Source: Castor canadensis
Lineage: Eukaryota; Chordata; Mammalia; Rodentia; Castoridae
Length of the DNA stretch: 64,000 nt
Direction of reading: 5' to 3'
NCBI RefSeq assembly: GCF_047511655.1
Contig: NC_133395.1
Span: 148,294,318 to 148,358,317, forward strand
Part shown: positions 33,078 through 42,965 of the stretch, one piece after another
Layout: every line of letters starts with the position of its first letter
Numbering within the stretch: position 1 is the first letter of the stretch
The notes under the pieces: model-generated
The model's input: only the letters and a program-made list of their open reading frames with translations
The model's database searches: none
What the model was told of the DNA's origin: nothing
Position numbers and translations under genes: made by a program

Positions 33078-33282
33078 GACTGGGGTGGGGACTGTACGCA
33101 GGTGCTCATGCTTGCTAGGCAGGCACTCTACCACTTGTCAGCCCATTTCTGGAGGGAGTATTTTTGAGATAGGGTCTCACTTTTTTTTTCTTACCCCCTC
33201 AGGCTGGCTTCAAATAGCTATCCTCCTGATCTCTGCCTCCTGAGTAGTTAGGATTACAGGTGTGAGCCACTCGTGCCTGGTG
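33078..33282 (-). repeat. B1/ID composite SINE, minus strand
   Basis: GACTGGGGTGGGGACTGTAC, GAGATAGGGTCTCACTTTTT, TTAGGATTACAGGTGTGAGC. Confidence 0.82.
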
Positions 33283-33721
33283 ACTAGTCACATTTGTAAC
33301 CCTTGCAATGCCAAGTACAACACCTGGTTTACCTGGCTAAGATCAAACACAGGAGGGAAGTGGGAGATTAAATATATTTCCAAGGGATAAAATGGCTTTT
33401 TTCTTATTTTCAAATATCTCTAGTGCAACAGAGTACCCCAGGGCACATCCAGGTATTGAAAGTACTGTGGTTATGTGGACTATCATAATGCCTCTTAAAC
33501 AGTTTGGCTCTAGTAATAATCACCATTACAGATGTAATCATTATTACACCAGGTAAAGAGGCATTCGCTGTTAGTACTCCCAGAACCAAGCAGTAAACAC
33601 ATTTTGTTTCTGTTTCTTCTACTTCAGTTTTGTAAAACTTACAGAACATCATGTCTGATACCTCTATTTCATACACTCTGAATTTCTTCAACTAGTTTAA
33701 AATTTTCATTTTACTTATTAT

Positions 33722-33792
33722 TTATTTTGGTGGCATTGGGATTTGAACTCAGGGCAGGTGCTCTTACCACTTGAGTCACTCTGCCAGCTACT
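33722..33792 (-). repeat. ID-like SINE, minus strand
   Basis: TTGGTGGCATTGGGATTTGA, CTTGAGTCACTCTGCCAGC. Confidence 0.82.
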
Positions 33793-33799
33793 TATTTAT

Positions 33800-34225
33800 T
33801 TTTGAAACAGGGTTTTATTTTTTTTTTATTTTTCATGTGTGCATACAAGGCTTGGTTCATTTCTCCCCCTGCCCCCACCCCCTCCCTTACCACCCACTCC
33901 GCCCCCTCCCTCTCCCCTCCACCCCCTCAATACCCAGCAGAAACTATTTTGCCTTTATTTCTAATTTTGTTGTAGAGAGAGTATAAGCAATAATAGGAAG
34001 GAACAAGGGTTTTTGCTGGTTGAGATAAGGATAGCTATACAGGGAGTTGACTCACATTAATTTCCTGTGCGTGGGTGTTACCTTCTAGGTTAATTCTTTT
34101 TGATCTAACCTTTTCTCTAGTTCGAAACAGGGTTTTATTGTTAGCCCAGAATGGTCTCGAACTTGTGATCTTTCTGCCTCAGGCTTCAAGTGCTGAGATT
34201 ATAGGTGAGTACCACCATGCCTGGT
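33800..34225 (-). repeat. B1-like SINE, minus strand, split by an L1 insertion
   Basis: TTGAAACAGGGTTTTATT before the L1, and the same text again after it, continuing TAGCCCAGAATGGTCTCGAA and GGTGAGTACCACCATGCCTG. Confidence 0.85.
33820..34123 (-). mobile_element. 5'-truncated L1 insertion, minus strand, with target-site duplication
   Basis: Minus strand: AACTAGAGAAAAGGTTAGAT through the G-rich polypurine tract to an A-rich tail. It is flanked by a perfect 16-bp duplication GAAACAGGGTTTTATT at 33804-33819 and 34124-34139. About 300 bp of 3' end only; no intact reading frame. Confidence 0.85.
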
Positions 34226-34717
34226 TTAAATTTTTTTTCTTAATATTAGGAACATTCCATCCTGGGTCTATAATGAAAAACATTTTACATAGGACTGTGT
34301 TTGGAATGGTAAGCAAAAATCAAGTCAGGAAATAGTAATTCCTTTTCCCTGATAGTCTTAACATGCCTTCGTGAAGTGTTGTATGTACACAGGTTGGACT
34401 TTGTACATAGCCTCTTGCATTCTATTTACTCATTGCCAGAGCTTAGGAAGATACTACTTAAGTGTCTGCAATTGCCTTTACCTCCAGGTATTAATCAGAT
34501 TAAGGAGGGACAACTATAGATCTATAAAGCTGTGTAAGCTTCTTAGTCATAAAATGAAGTAAGGTACAAAATACTATTTCATTATTGTTCAAATCTGGTG
34601 TTATGGCTCAATACATAAACTGCAAAGGATCTTTTTATTCAACCTGAATGAACATGTGGCCCTTTCCCCCAAGTATTGGGTATTGAACCTTTTTTTTTTA
34701 AAAGAAATTTTTATTTA

Positions 34718-34922
34718 TTTTATTGGTGGGACTGGGGTTTGAACTCAGGGGTTCATACTTAAATAGCAGGTGCTCTACTGCTTGAGCCTCACCTTCAGTC
34801 CATTTTGCTCTGGTTATTTTGGAAATGGGGTCTTGTGAACTATTTGCTTGGCCTGAAACTGCAATCCTCCTGATCTCAGTCTCCCAAGTAGCAAGGATTA
34901 CAGGTGTGAGCCACCTGTGCCC
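34718..34922 (-). repeat. B1/ID composite SINE, minus strand
   Basis: TGGTGGGACTGGGGTTTGAA, TTTGGAAATGGGGTCTTGTG, GCAAGGATTACAGGTGTGAG. Confidence 0.87.
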
Positions 34923-34929
34923 AGTGTTT

Positions 34930-35045
34930 ATTTTATTTTTGAGATAGGCTCTGGCTAACTTTGCCTGAACTGGCCTTGAGTTTGCAATTCTGCCTATACT
35001 TCCAGAGTAGCTGGGATTACAACATATGCTACCACACCAGGCAAA
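34930..35045 (-). repeat. B1-like SINE, minus strand
   Basis: TTTTGAGATAGGCTCTGGCT, GAGTAGCTGGGATTACAACA. Confidence 0.8.
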
Positions 35046-35061
35046 ATGTGGGCTTTTCATA

Positions 35062-35865
35062 AACACTTTTAGAGTTGATGGAGTGGCTCAAGCCATGAGA
35101 GGGGCTTTCTAAAAACTTTTAGATTTCCTTTAAAAGTTTAAAAATAGCACTGGTCCTTAAAATTGTACATTCACTTGGTAACTTATCAAGTGACACTCTG
35201 TTAAATACAATCTGCTAAAATGTTTTGCAATGACTTAAGCACTAGTGATATGAACCCAGGTGTCATGCCAGAGTCTCAACCACTCATAGCCTTGGGTCTT
35301 GTTGGATCCAGATAAAACCATGGACAAAAGAATAATTCAAGTCCACACAGACACCAACAGAACTAATGCTGGCAACAAGGTCTGTTCATCCTACTTTTAA
35401 CTTCTTAATAGATTTGTGCACTTAACTTCAAAGCATAGTCATTAAAGGAATCAAGGGCCCATTGCTGGGGCACAGCAGCCACAATAGTGACCGTATTAAG
35501 TTTAGTACAAGACTCTATTAATTTCAATGCCTTTTGAAGCTCTAGAGACTTGAGAATCTTCCACTTTTTTCATGCTTCTAATAAAAAAGCCACTCCAAAT
35601 GGGACACAGAATTCTAGAATATTTTAGTCTTTTGGTGGTGCTGGGGATCAAACCCAGGGCCTACACTGAATAATTTGAATGGTGGGAGGCTTTTGATATC
35701 TGCGACTACACATACAACCTCTTCTGGAGAAAGCAGCAAATCCAATTAAAGGCCATTCCTGATCAAATGGTTCTCATAGCCCTTTGTCGCCAGAATCCTA
35801 GGGGATGTCACAAGAGCATTGTGACAGTCTCAGTATTGTCTCTTTGCCATCCCCATCCTAAGCGG
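35062..35865. other. Sparse-repeat region upstream of the CNBP CpG island
   Basis: Only a short minus-strand ID fragment (35632-35672, GTGCTGGGGATCAAACCCAG) was recognised; the rest looks unique. It may hold distal regulatory sequence, but nothing specific can be shown. Confidence 0.4.
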
Positions 35866-35869
35866 GAGG

Positions 35870-36960
35870 ATGGATCAGTTCGGTTAGGTGAGAAGCCGGG
35901 TCGGCGGGGTCTGCCCGGGCTACAAACACCGAAACAAACCTCACGGCCCGGCCTACGCCACCACTTTTCCCCAAGCTTAAAGGCGCGTGTCAGGAAACCG
36001 GCCCGGATCCGGGTCACAAAGCCAGGGGAAGCCCAGGAAGGGATAGAAATCGTCCTTGGCTCCCGTCAACCGCTGACACTGCCCGGGACGGTCTCCTGGA
36101 GGGTCAGCGGACTTCCAGCCCGTCGGAAGGGGCAGCCACCGGCGAGCCGAGGCCCGAGGGGACAGAACTAAGATGCGGGCGGGAAAGGCGGCGCGCAAGG
36201 AACGACGGGAGAGAACGCGGCGCGCAGAGGAAGCGTGCACCCCGCCCGTCAAGGCACCGCGCAACGCTCGCGCTAGGCGGTGCTCCCCGCGGACGGTTCT
36301 GATTGGATGATCAAGCCCCGCGCCCTGATTGGTCGCGTGGGCGAGGCGGAGAAGAGCCGTGCGCAGCAGCGTGTGTGGGGCCGTGTGCAGATCCGCGTGT
36401 GGCGCAGGCAAGGACCCTGAAAATAAACAGCCGCTTCCTTGCGAGTCGCCTTTCCTGGGCCCGCGTCCGAGTCTCCACCGCAGCGGGCCGCTCAGACGCC
36501 TAAGGTGAGAGCTGAGGGTGAGGACGGGCCCTGGGAGGCCGCGGTGCGGGTCGGGCCAGGCAGAGGAGGACCGAGGGGTAGGAGCGGCGAGGCGCGATGG
36601 CGGCCGCACCTCGGCCTGCGCCCTGCTGCGTCAGGCGGACAGCTCGGCCGCGCTGCCGCGTCGGACCCGGCTTTTCGTTCCGCCGCCGGCCAACCCCTCC
36701 GCCCCTCCTTCAGTCTGGGAGTCCGGGCGCCCAGGCCGCGCCGGGCCGCAGGGCGGGCGCAGGAGGCCCCGGCGCCCTTGGGGTGAGGCCGGAGCCTCGC
36801 GGTCGCGGAGCGGGGCCCCGAGGGCGGGCGCGGCGGGGTCGCGCCGGAGGGCGGCGGCGCGGCGGGAGGCCGGGGTGGGCGCTCGCGCGGGCCGTGTGCC
36901 AAGGCCGGCGCCCGGGGGCAGGGCCGGGGGGACCCCCGCCGGAAGGCCCAGCGTCCTTCG
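35870..36960. promoter_or_regulatory. CNBP: CpG island / CNBP promoter
   Basis: CpG density and GC content rise abruptly near 35870 and fall after about 36960, in an otherwise CpG-poor window. Two inverted CCAAT boxes (ATTGG) lie at 36302-36306 and 36328-36332, about 100-120 bp upstream of the inferred start. There is no canonical TATA box; AAAATAAA lies at the likely start itself. Several long open frames on both strands here (for example 36518-37021) are by-products of GC richness. The island covers promoter, exon 1 and the first 450 bp of intron 1, the usual layout of a housekeeping promoter. Confidence 0.85.
36425..36504 (+). other. CNBP: CNBP exon 1 (5' UTR)
   Basis: Non-coding. It ends in GCCTAAG followed by the donor GTGAGA at 36505. 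The run CTTCCTTGCGAG and the segment GTCCGAGTCTCC resemble known CNBP leader sequence. The 5' edge is an estimate just downstream of AAAATAAAC. A pyrimidine-rich start would fit a TOP-like mRNA, but that is inference. Confidence 0.75.
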
Positions 36961-38227
36961 GAGTTTACTCTCCGTGCCCTGTAGCTTCCCTGTTCTCGAA
37001 CTGTCGTTTATGGCGTCGTAAGTCGCTCTTCTCACACTGCCAGTGAAAAGGGGCTGATGGGAACCACTTTGTCTGCATCAACAAGATCTGAGTTACAGGA
37101 GCCCTTCAACTCCATTGTCAGAGAAAACCCGTGCATTTTCCAAGTCTTTTTGCCATTACTTCTCAGATTAGACGAATGTAGATTACAAGGGAGTCGTGAG
37201 GTTAAGTAGCTAGGTCCTGTCTGGATTTTCCTTAGCGTGAGAGCCTGCTTTGGACGGGCATAGTCGCCCCCACTTGGACTTGGGTCTGGGTTTATCTTGG
37301 GTAAAGCTTAAGCTTGTTGCCACATGTTAAGCACATGGCCTGAGCCGCAGGGCCCTTCCAAAGGAAGTGACCTCATCTGATCTTGGGGGTCGTAGAGAAA
37401 GAAAACATTGCTCAGTGGTCATCTGTGACTTGAGGTGGTGCTGTTGCGCGTCAGTCTGAAGGGCCACAGAACGGCCAAGACGCTAGTTTGTCTTAAAGTG
37501 AAAGAGGACTAATGTACGTCTCTATCTTGCCCCCAAAATTATACTTTATAAAACATTTCCCTCCTTTCCTGTTCAACCCAATTTTGGAGAAGAAAGTAAA
37601 CATCTAGTACTTGCATCAATGAACTAGTCTGAGTTTAGATTAGCAATTTTGTCACCCATTTGCTCAATATAAATTGAGTATGAGGCTTTAAGGATTTTAA
37701 AGAGGCATGAGATGTAGTTCTTATTTCTTAGCCCCCTCCCACCCAAACATTTTTTTGAATGTTAAAGGTTTATAAATAGTAACTGCCGCAGCCTTGGGTA
37801 TATGTTTATAGCTTGTTGGGCCTGAATCTTCTCTTCAAGGAACTCTTTGTGAATTAGAATATAAAGGGAATAATTTATTGGAATCCCAAGGGCCCAATTA
37901 AGGACTTAAACCTTTTTTCCCTCCAAATTACAACTTTTTAAACAAAGCCTAAGAGTCTATTTTTGCCGGATTATCTACTGCTAAATTTACATTAGAAAAC
38001 TTGGTAAGCAAAGATCCATATTTCTTTTTCATTTTGATAACAAGGGGTGATTTATTTCAAACAGATGTGCAGTCTAAAATATTTTCAGTCAGATCAATGG
38101 GAGACCATTTGTTACACTGGCAATTGAACATCCGGAGCAGGCAAAATGATTTCTTTTTTAAGGTATTATAAATGAATTTTGTAACAGGTTTATGATTGGA
38201 TTCTTTTTACCTTTTCTTTTTTTTTTC

Positions 38228-38302
38228 TTTTTTGGTGACACTGGGGTTTGAACTAAGGGCCTCATGCTTGCAAGGCAGGCTCTCTTACCACTTGAGTCAC
38301 TT
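38228..38302 (-). repeat. ID-like SINE in CNBP intron 1, minus strand
   Basis: GGTGACACTGGGGTTTGAAC, TACCACTTGAGTCAC. Confidence 0.85.
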
Positions 38303-38544
38303 TTCTTTTAAAACTTAAAAATATGAGGCAGGTATATGGGAAGACACCACATTGGTGCCTTGGAGGCAATAGAACTACTTTTGAACTAGCTGGAACTAAT
38401 GGCCTGTTGGCTAAACATTTGACCACAGAGGGATTTTTTGCCTTTTTTTTTTTTTTTTTTTTTCTTTTCCTGCAGAAGCAAGGGCTTAAAAACAAAACAA
38501 ACGCCACCACCGCAAAACCCTGTTGGCTCTTTTTCTCTTCCTAG

Positions 38545-38683
38545 CCTCCTGACAGTAATTGGAGAACCAGAAGACTAATACCAGGGCATCTGGCCTGCTT
38601 TGACGAATGCTCTTTCGGTACCTTCTCTTAATAGAGTTCCTTATTCTGGCAGTGTCAGATGCTGCTGTAGTAACGGAGTCCAA
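38545..38683 (+). other. Candidate cryptic or alternative exon in CNBP intron 1
   Basis: Acceptor CTCTTTTTCTCTTCCTAG ending at 38544 and donor GTCCAA|GTAAGAG at 38684 frame 139 nt. Another strong acceptor (T-run, then CTTTTCCTGCAG, ending at 38475) would give 208 nt. No transcript evidence is available, so this is a prediction from splice motifs only. Confidence 0.25.
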
Positions 38684-39214
38684 GTAAGAGGTTGCAGAGA
38701 GCTGTACAATAATTCTCACGCTGTAAAAAAACTGTTGGGATAATAAAATGAGAGGTTATGGACACCAAAATTCAGGTTAAGCTTTTGTTAACTAGGAATA
38801 TGATCATTTGGAGTGATTCCATGGTTACAAATGAGGGTATAGTGACTCCATAGTTAGAAGTGAGGATATTAGCTGGTGAAATCAAGTTGCCTATGTTTGT
38901 GTGTGTTTGTGGTGACACGCCCATGTTCTGCCTCAAAGAGTTAGGAAAAGAATTACCTTGGTTTAAAATTCAGCAGAGCTGTGTGAAGGTATAATGTAAG
39001 TACATTCGGAGTATGATAGTAGATTTTTAAAAAGTTCTGTTCTATTTTTATATTGTTTATCTAAGAAAATACTTTTTGTTTAACATTCAAATTAACTTTC
39101 AAAAGCTAATTTGCTTTGTACATGTTTATGTAATACTTTTGAAGTAGGGGAATGACTTGGTGAACTCTAGTAGTACTAGCTTTTTTGTGTCCTCTATCAC
39201 TTACATATTAACAG

Positions 39215-39400
39215 AGGTCTCTGCAGAGGATTTTATAACCAGATCCTTGAAATCCTGATTCTCTACTTTCTAGCTTTATGGTTTTGAATAAGTTACTTGG
39301 TTTTGGATTTTGTTTCCTATTAAAAGGGATCAAGAATAACTTGTAGAGTTGGAAGGTTATAGGCGATGTATTTATTAATGCTTGACTCATAGTAGATTTC
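39215..39400 (+). repeat. MIR
   Basis: TTTGAATAAGTTACTTGGTT and GCTTGACTCATAGTAGAT fit the MIR core and end. Confidence 0.6.
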
Positions 39401-39894
39401 AGAGATAATCAGGGCAGGCGGAAATGGATGTAATTAACCAAGGTCAGGCAGTAAATGTAGGGACCAGAATAAGAATGAAGTTTGCTCCCAGTTTATGAAC
39501 TGTTTTTTCATTATTCTGGACAGAATGTAGGTAATGCAGAGTGTATCTTGCTTCCTCTTATTTTATCAGTAGTTTTATTTTTCAGTACCAGGTTGAGATA
39601 CCAAATTGACTTACTGGAGCATAATAATGAGTGAGTACACTGAGTGGGAAGAAGCTCCAGTGTGGTCTAAGTGCATTTGGGCCAACAACACTGAAAAGGC
39701 CAGAATAACTCTGAGCTAGGGAAAATAGCATAAGGATATACAGTGTACAAATGTGAATGCGTACAGCTGTGTTGGAAAAACCATATAAAACAATAGTTAG
39801 GTATACGCACATCATACTTTGCTAGTCTTGTTTATCCCCAGTAGTCCTGTTACATAATTAAAATGTATTTTCTAGGATGGAGCCATGATCTTTT

Positions 39895-39955
39895 GTTTTG
39901 CTGTGCTGGGAATTGAACCCTTCTGTATGCTGAACAAGAGCTACATCCCTTGCAC
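39895..39955 (-). repeat. ID-like SINE fragment, minus strand
   Basis: GCTGTGCTGGGAATTGAACC, AAGAGCTACATCCCT. Confidence 0.7.
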
Positions 39956-40064
39956 AGTTATGGTTGTTTTATTTATTGGAACTCTTATTAAAGTTAGTCT
40001 TGATCATATCCTGTTCAGTTTAGGTAGTTTACTAACTTCGTTCTTAATATCAAAAGTGAGGCAC

Positions 40065-40258
40065 AGCCGGGTGCCAGTGGCTCATGCCTGTAATCCTAGC
40101 TACTCAGGAAGTAGAGATCAGGAGGATCACGATTGGAAGCCAGCCTTGGCAAATAGTTCTGAGACTCTGTCTCGAAAATACCTAACACAAAAAGGGCTGG
40201 CGGAGTGGCTCTAAGGTGGAGGCCCTGAGTTCCAGCCACAGTATGGCCAAAAAAAAAA
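40065..40258 (+). repeat. B1/ID composite SINE in CNBP intron 1
   Basis: GGGTGCCAGTGGCTCATGCC, GGGCTGGCGGAGTGGCTCTA, poly(A). Confidence 0.88.
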
Positions 40259-40774
40259 GTGTGGTACAGTACTGATGCTGATGAAGGCAATGTAGCATAA
40301 CAGTATTTTTATGAATGCTAGGATTTAATCTGTGAAGTACATGTAAGAGCAAAATCTGCTTGTAAAATAGTCAAACCTCTTAGTTTAGCATGTAAGATAA
40401 CATTCTATCTTTTCCAAGCTTATCTTGACTATTGGGCATACTCCTCCTGACTGGCGTGTCCTGTGCTTCTATCATTAAGTGGTGTTTCTGTCATGAAAAT
40501 ATGATACATTCTAACTGAAGCTTAGAAATAGATAATTGATTTTTAGTAGTTGGAAAGCACCTATTTTTCTCTTAACCTCTCCCCCATTCTTTCAGGAAAT
40601 AGACTTTGAAACTTCAGTATAAGCAGTTAGCTATGCTAAGCTAATATGTAGGCATTGGACCCAGCTCTAATGTATGTATCCTGTAACTAATCTAATTGGG
40701 GGAAGGGTGGAAAGGAAAGAATAACTGTATGCAGAGGACATAAACCTTTATAGGTTTTTAAACTGAGCATATAG

Positions 40775-40950
40775 GCAGGGTGCTGGTGGCTCATGCCTGT
40801 AATCCTAATTACTCAGGAGGATCTTGAAGCCAGTGTTTTTCAAGACCCTATCAAAAAAACCCAACACTAAAAAAAAAAAAAAAAAAAAAGGCTGATGGAG
40901 TGGCTCAAGGAGTATGCCCTGAGTTCAAACTCCAGTAATGCAAAAAACAA
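40775..40950 (+). repeat. B1/ID composite SINE, B1 half internally deleted
   Basis: GGTGCTGGTGGCTCATGCCT, A21 run at 40869-40889, GGAGTGGCTCAAGGAGTATG. Confidence 0.85.
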
Positions 40951-41054
40951 AAACTGAGCATATAAAGCACCAGGTATCTTGTAACAATTGTGACTACAGA
41001 TAGTTTGGTCATCTCCTTTTTACAAATAAGAGACAGGAGAGAAACCATATGTCT

Positions 41055-41165
41055 TTTGGGGGGTTGGGGTCTTGTCTCGGCGGGGTTGTCCAGGCTGTCC
41101 TTGACTTTGCACTCCTGCCTCAGCCTCCCTGTAGTGCACCACTAGTTACGTCTGCCTGACAACAG
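41055..41165 (-). repeat. B1-like SINE, minus strand
   Basis: GGTCTTGTCTCGGCGGGGTT, CAGGCTGTCCTTGACTTTGC, GCCTCAGCCTCCCTGTAGTG. Confidence 0.72.
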
Positions 41166-41189
41166 TGGAAAGGGAGTGTTCTGGTTTTT

Positions 41190-41286
41190 TTTTTGTTTTT
41201 TTTTTATTGTGGCTGTGCAGGGGTTGAACTCAGGGCTTCAAGCTTGCAAAGCAGGTGCTCTGCCACTTGAGCCATGCCTCCAGTCT
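41190..41286 (-). repeat. ID-like SINE, minus strand
   Basis: GGGGTTGAACTCAGGGCTTC, CACTTGAGCCATGCCTCCAG. Confidence 0.85.
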
Positions 41287-41561
41287 TAATGTATTCTAAG
41301 TCTTACATTGACATGTTTTGTAGCATTTCATATAATACAGAAACTGAGTTGATTGTGAATTAATAGGAAGAGCTTGGGTGACAAGTTAAGGATTCTGACC
41401 TAGCTGCTGACTTTTGGGACCCCTGGTGGAAATTTTTCAGCCGCTTGTGGGGCTAGATAGATAATATGAAATAAATACTCTAATTTTCATTGTTTTTATC
41501 ATTCAGATGTTTAGATTAATTACAGATCCAAATCTCAAAAACAACGTTAAAAATGCAAATC

Positions 41562-41698
41562 ACAGCTGGTGTGATGATTCTAATCAGTGCCTGTAATCCC
41601 AGCACTCTGGGAGGCTGAGGCAAGAGGATTGTGAATACAAGGTCAGTGTGGGCTACATAGTGAGATGCTTTAAAAAATAAAAAACAAAAGCAAAAAAA
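41562..41698 (+). repeat. B1-like SINE
   Basis: GTGCCTGTAATCCCAGCACT, CTGGGAGGCTGAGGCAAGAG, GGGCTACATAGTGAGATGCT. Confidence 0.82.
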
Positions 41699-41911
41699 AC
41701 CTCAAAACAGTGGAAGTTAGTTGTGTTTATAAGTTATTCTTTTTAGTTAGTATTGTCTTTAGAGTATTGGGCCTTAATCCTTATTAGAAGCTGAAAGCCA
41801 TGATCCTGAAAAACCATTTGTAGAGAATTGCACCTGTGATTGCAAAAAGCTGAGTTTCAGAGTAATAGTAGCTTTAATGAGTACACAATTGAAGACACAT
41901 TGCTACTTTAC

Positions 41912-42005
41912 TTTTTTTTTTTTGGTGGGTGGTACTGGGGTTTGAACTCAGGGCTTTATGCTTGCTAGGCAGGAGCTCTGCCACTTGAGCCATGCCCCCA
42001 GCTCT
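41912..42005 (-). repeat. ID-like SINE, minus strand
   Basis: GGTACTGGGGTTTGAACTCA, CTTGAGCCATGCCCCCAGCT. Confidence 0.87.
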
Positions 42006-42771
42006 CACATTACTACTTTAAATTAGTGATGCAGTAAATTTTGTGAGTGATAGCAAGGATTTAGTTGCTTTATTGTTAGTACTTCATTAGATTGGATTGG
42101 GTCTGTACAAGATACACAATTGACTCAGCAAATGACTAGAAGGCTTTTTTACTGTGCAAAAAAGCAATCGAAGTGCTGAGTTATGTAACTGCTACTAAAA
42201 GGGTAGCTGTATGGAGTGTTAGGATGATTCAAAGGTGAATTACTTGGTCTCTCACCTCAAGAATTATGATAGAAGGGAATATAGTGATGCGATTAGACGA
42301 TTAACAGTGTCCTGAGTCTTTAATAGAAAGGAGAGTTCCAGGCTGTGAGATGTGTTCAGGTTTTTTTTAATAGTTGGCCCTTGAAAGGTTGGAAAAGGAT
42401 GCGACAGGTGGTAGAGGACAGTGCAGGAAAATCCAGCCAGTGTCAGTTATAGGCAGTCAGAATCATGTAACCACAGTTCTTAGCTCATAGTTTTCCTAAG
42501 GAATAATGTCAAATTCTGTAAAGACCTTCTAACTAAATTTAGTTGTACATAAGATAAATGTTAGGATGGGCACTTGCCTTCTAGGATAGATAGCATGCCT
42601 CTAACACAAGGTGGGAATCATTAGTTTACTACTGGTAATAAAGAGACAAATTTCTCAAAAGGGACCAGTTATTCAGTGAAAATGTAGACCAGCTAATTCA
42701 TTGTTTGAGATTTGCTTGGCCAAAGGGAGAAGGCAGATTGCATGTACATTATCTAAGCCCACGGGAGAGAC

Positions 42772-42965
42772 TCCCCCCACTCCCTGTCCCCACCCCAGCA
42801 CTGGGGCTTGAACTCAGGGCCTACACCTTGAGTCACTCTACCAACCCTTTTTGTGAAGGTTTTTTTTGAGGTAGGGTCTTGAGAGCTATTTACCTTGAAT
42901 CATGATCTTCCTGTTCTCTTCCTCCTGAGTAGCTAGGATTACAGACGTGAGCCACCAGCACCTGG
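42772..42965 (-). repeat. B1/ID composite SINE, minus strand
   Basis: GCACTGGGGCTTGAACTCAG, GAGGTAGGGTCTTGAGAGCT, AGCTAGGATTACAGACGTGA. Confidence 0.87.

Noticed and set aside
36180-36620. Possible bidirectional promoter with a minus-strand gene starting in the CNBP CpG island
   Set aside because: No minus-strand exon with a credible donor and homology was found upstream; open frames alone are not enough.
36492-37046. Overlapping long open frames on both strands in the CNBP CpG island (up to 167 codons)
   Set aside because: GC-rich DNA has few stop codons. The products are low-complexity Arg/Pro/Gly/Ala, and the region is promoter plus intron 1.
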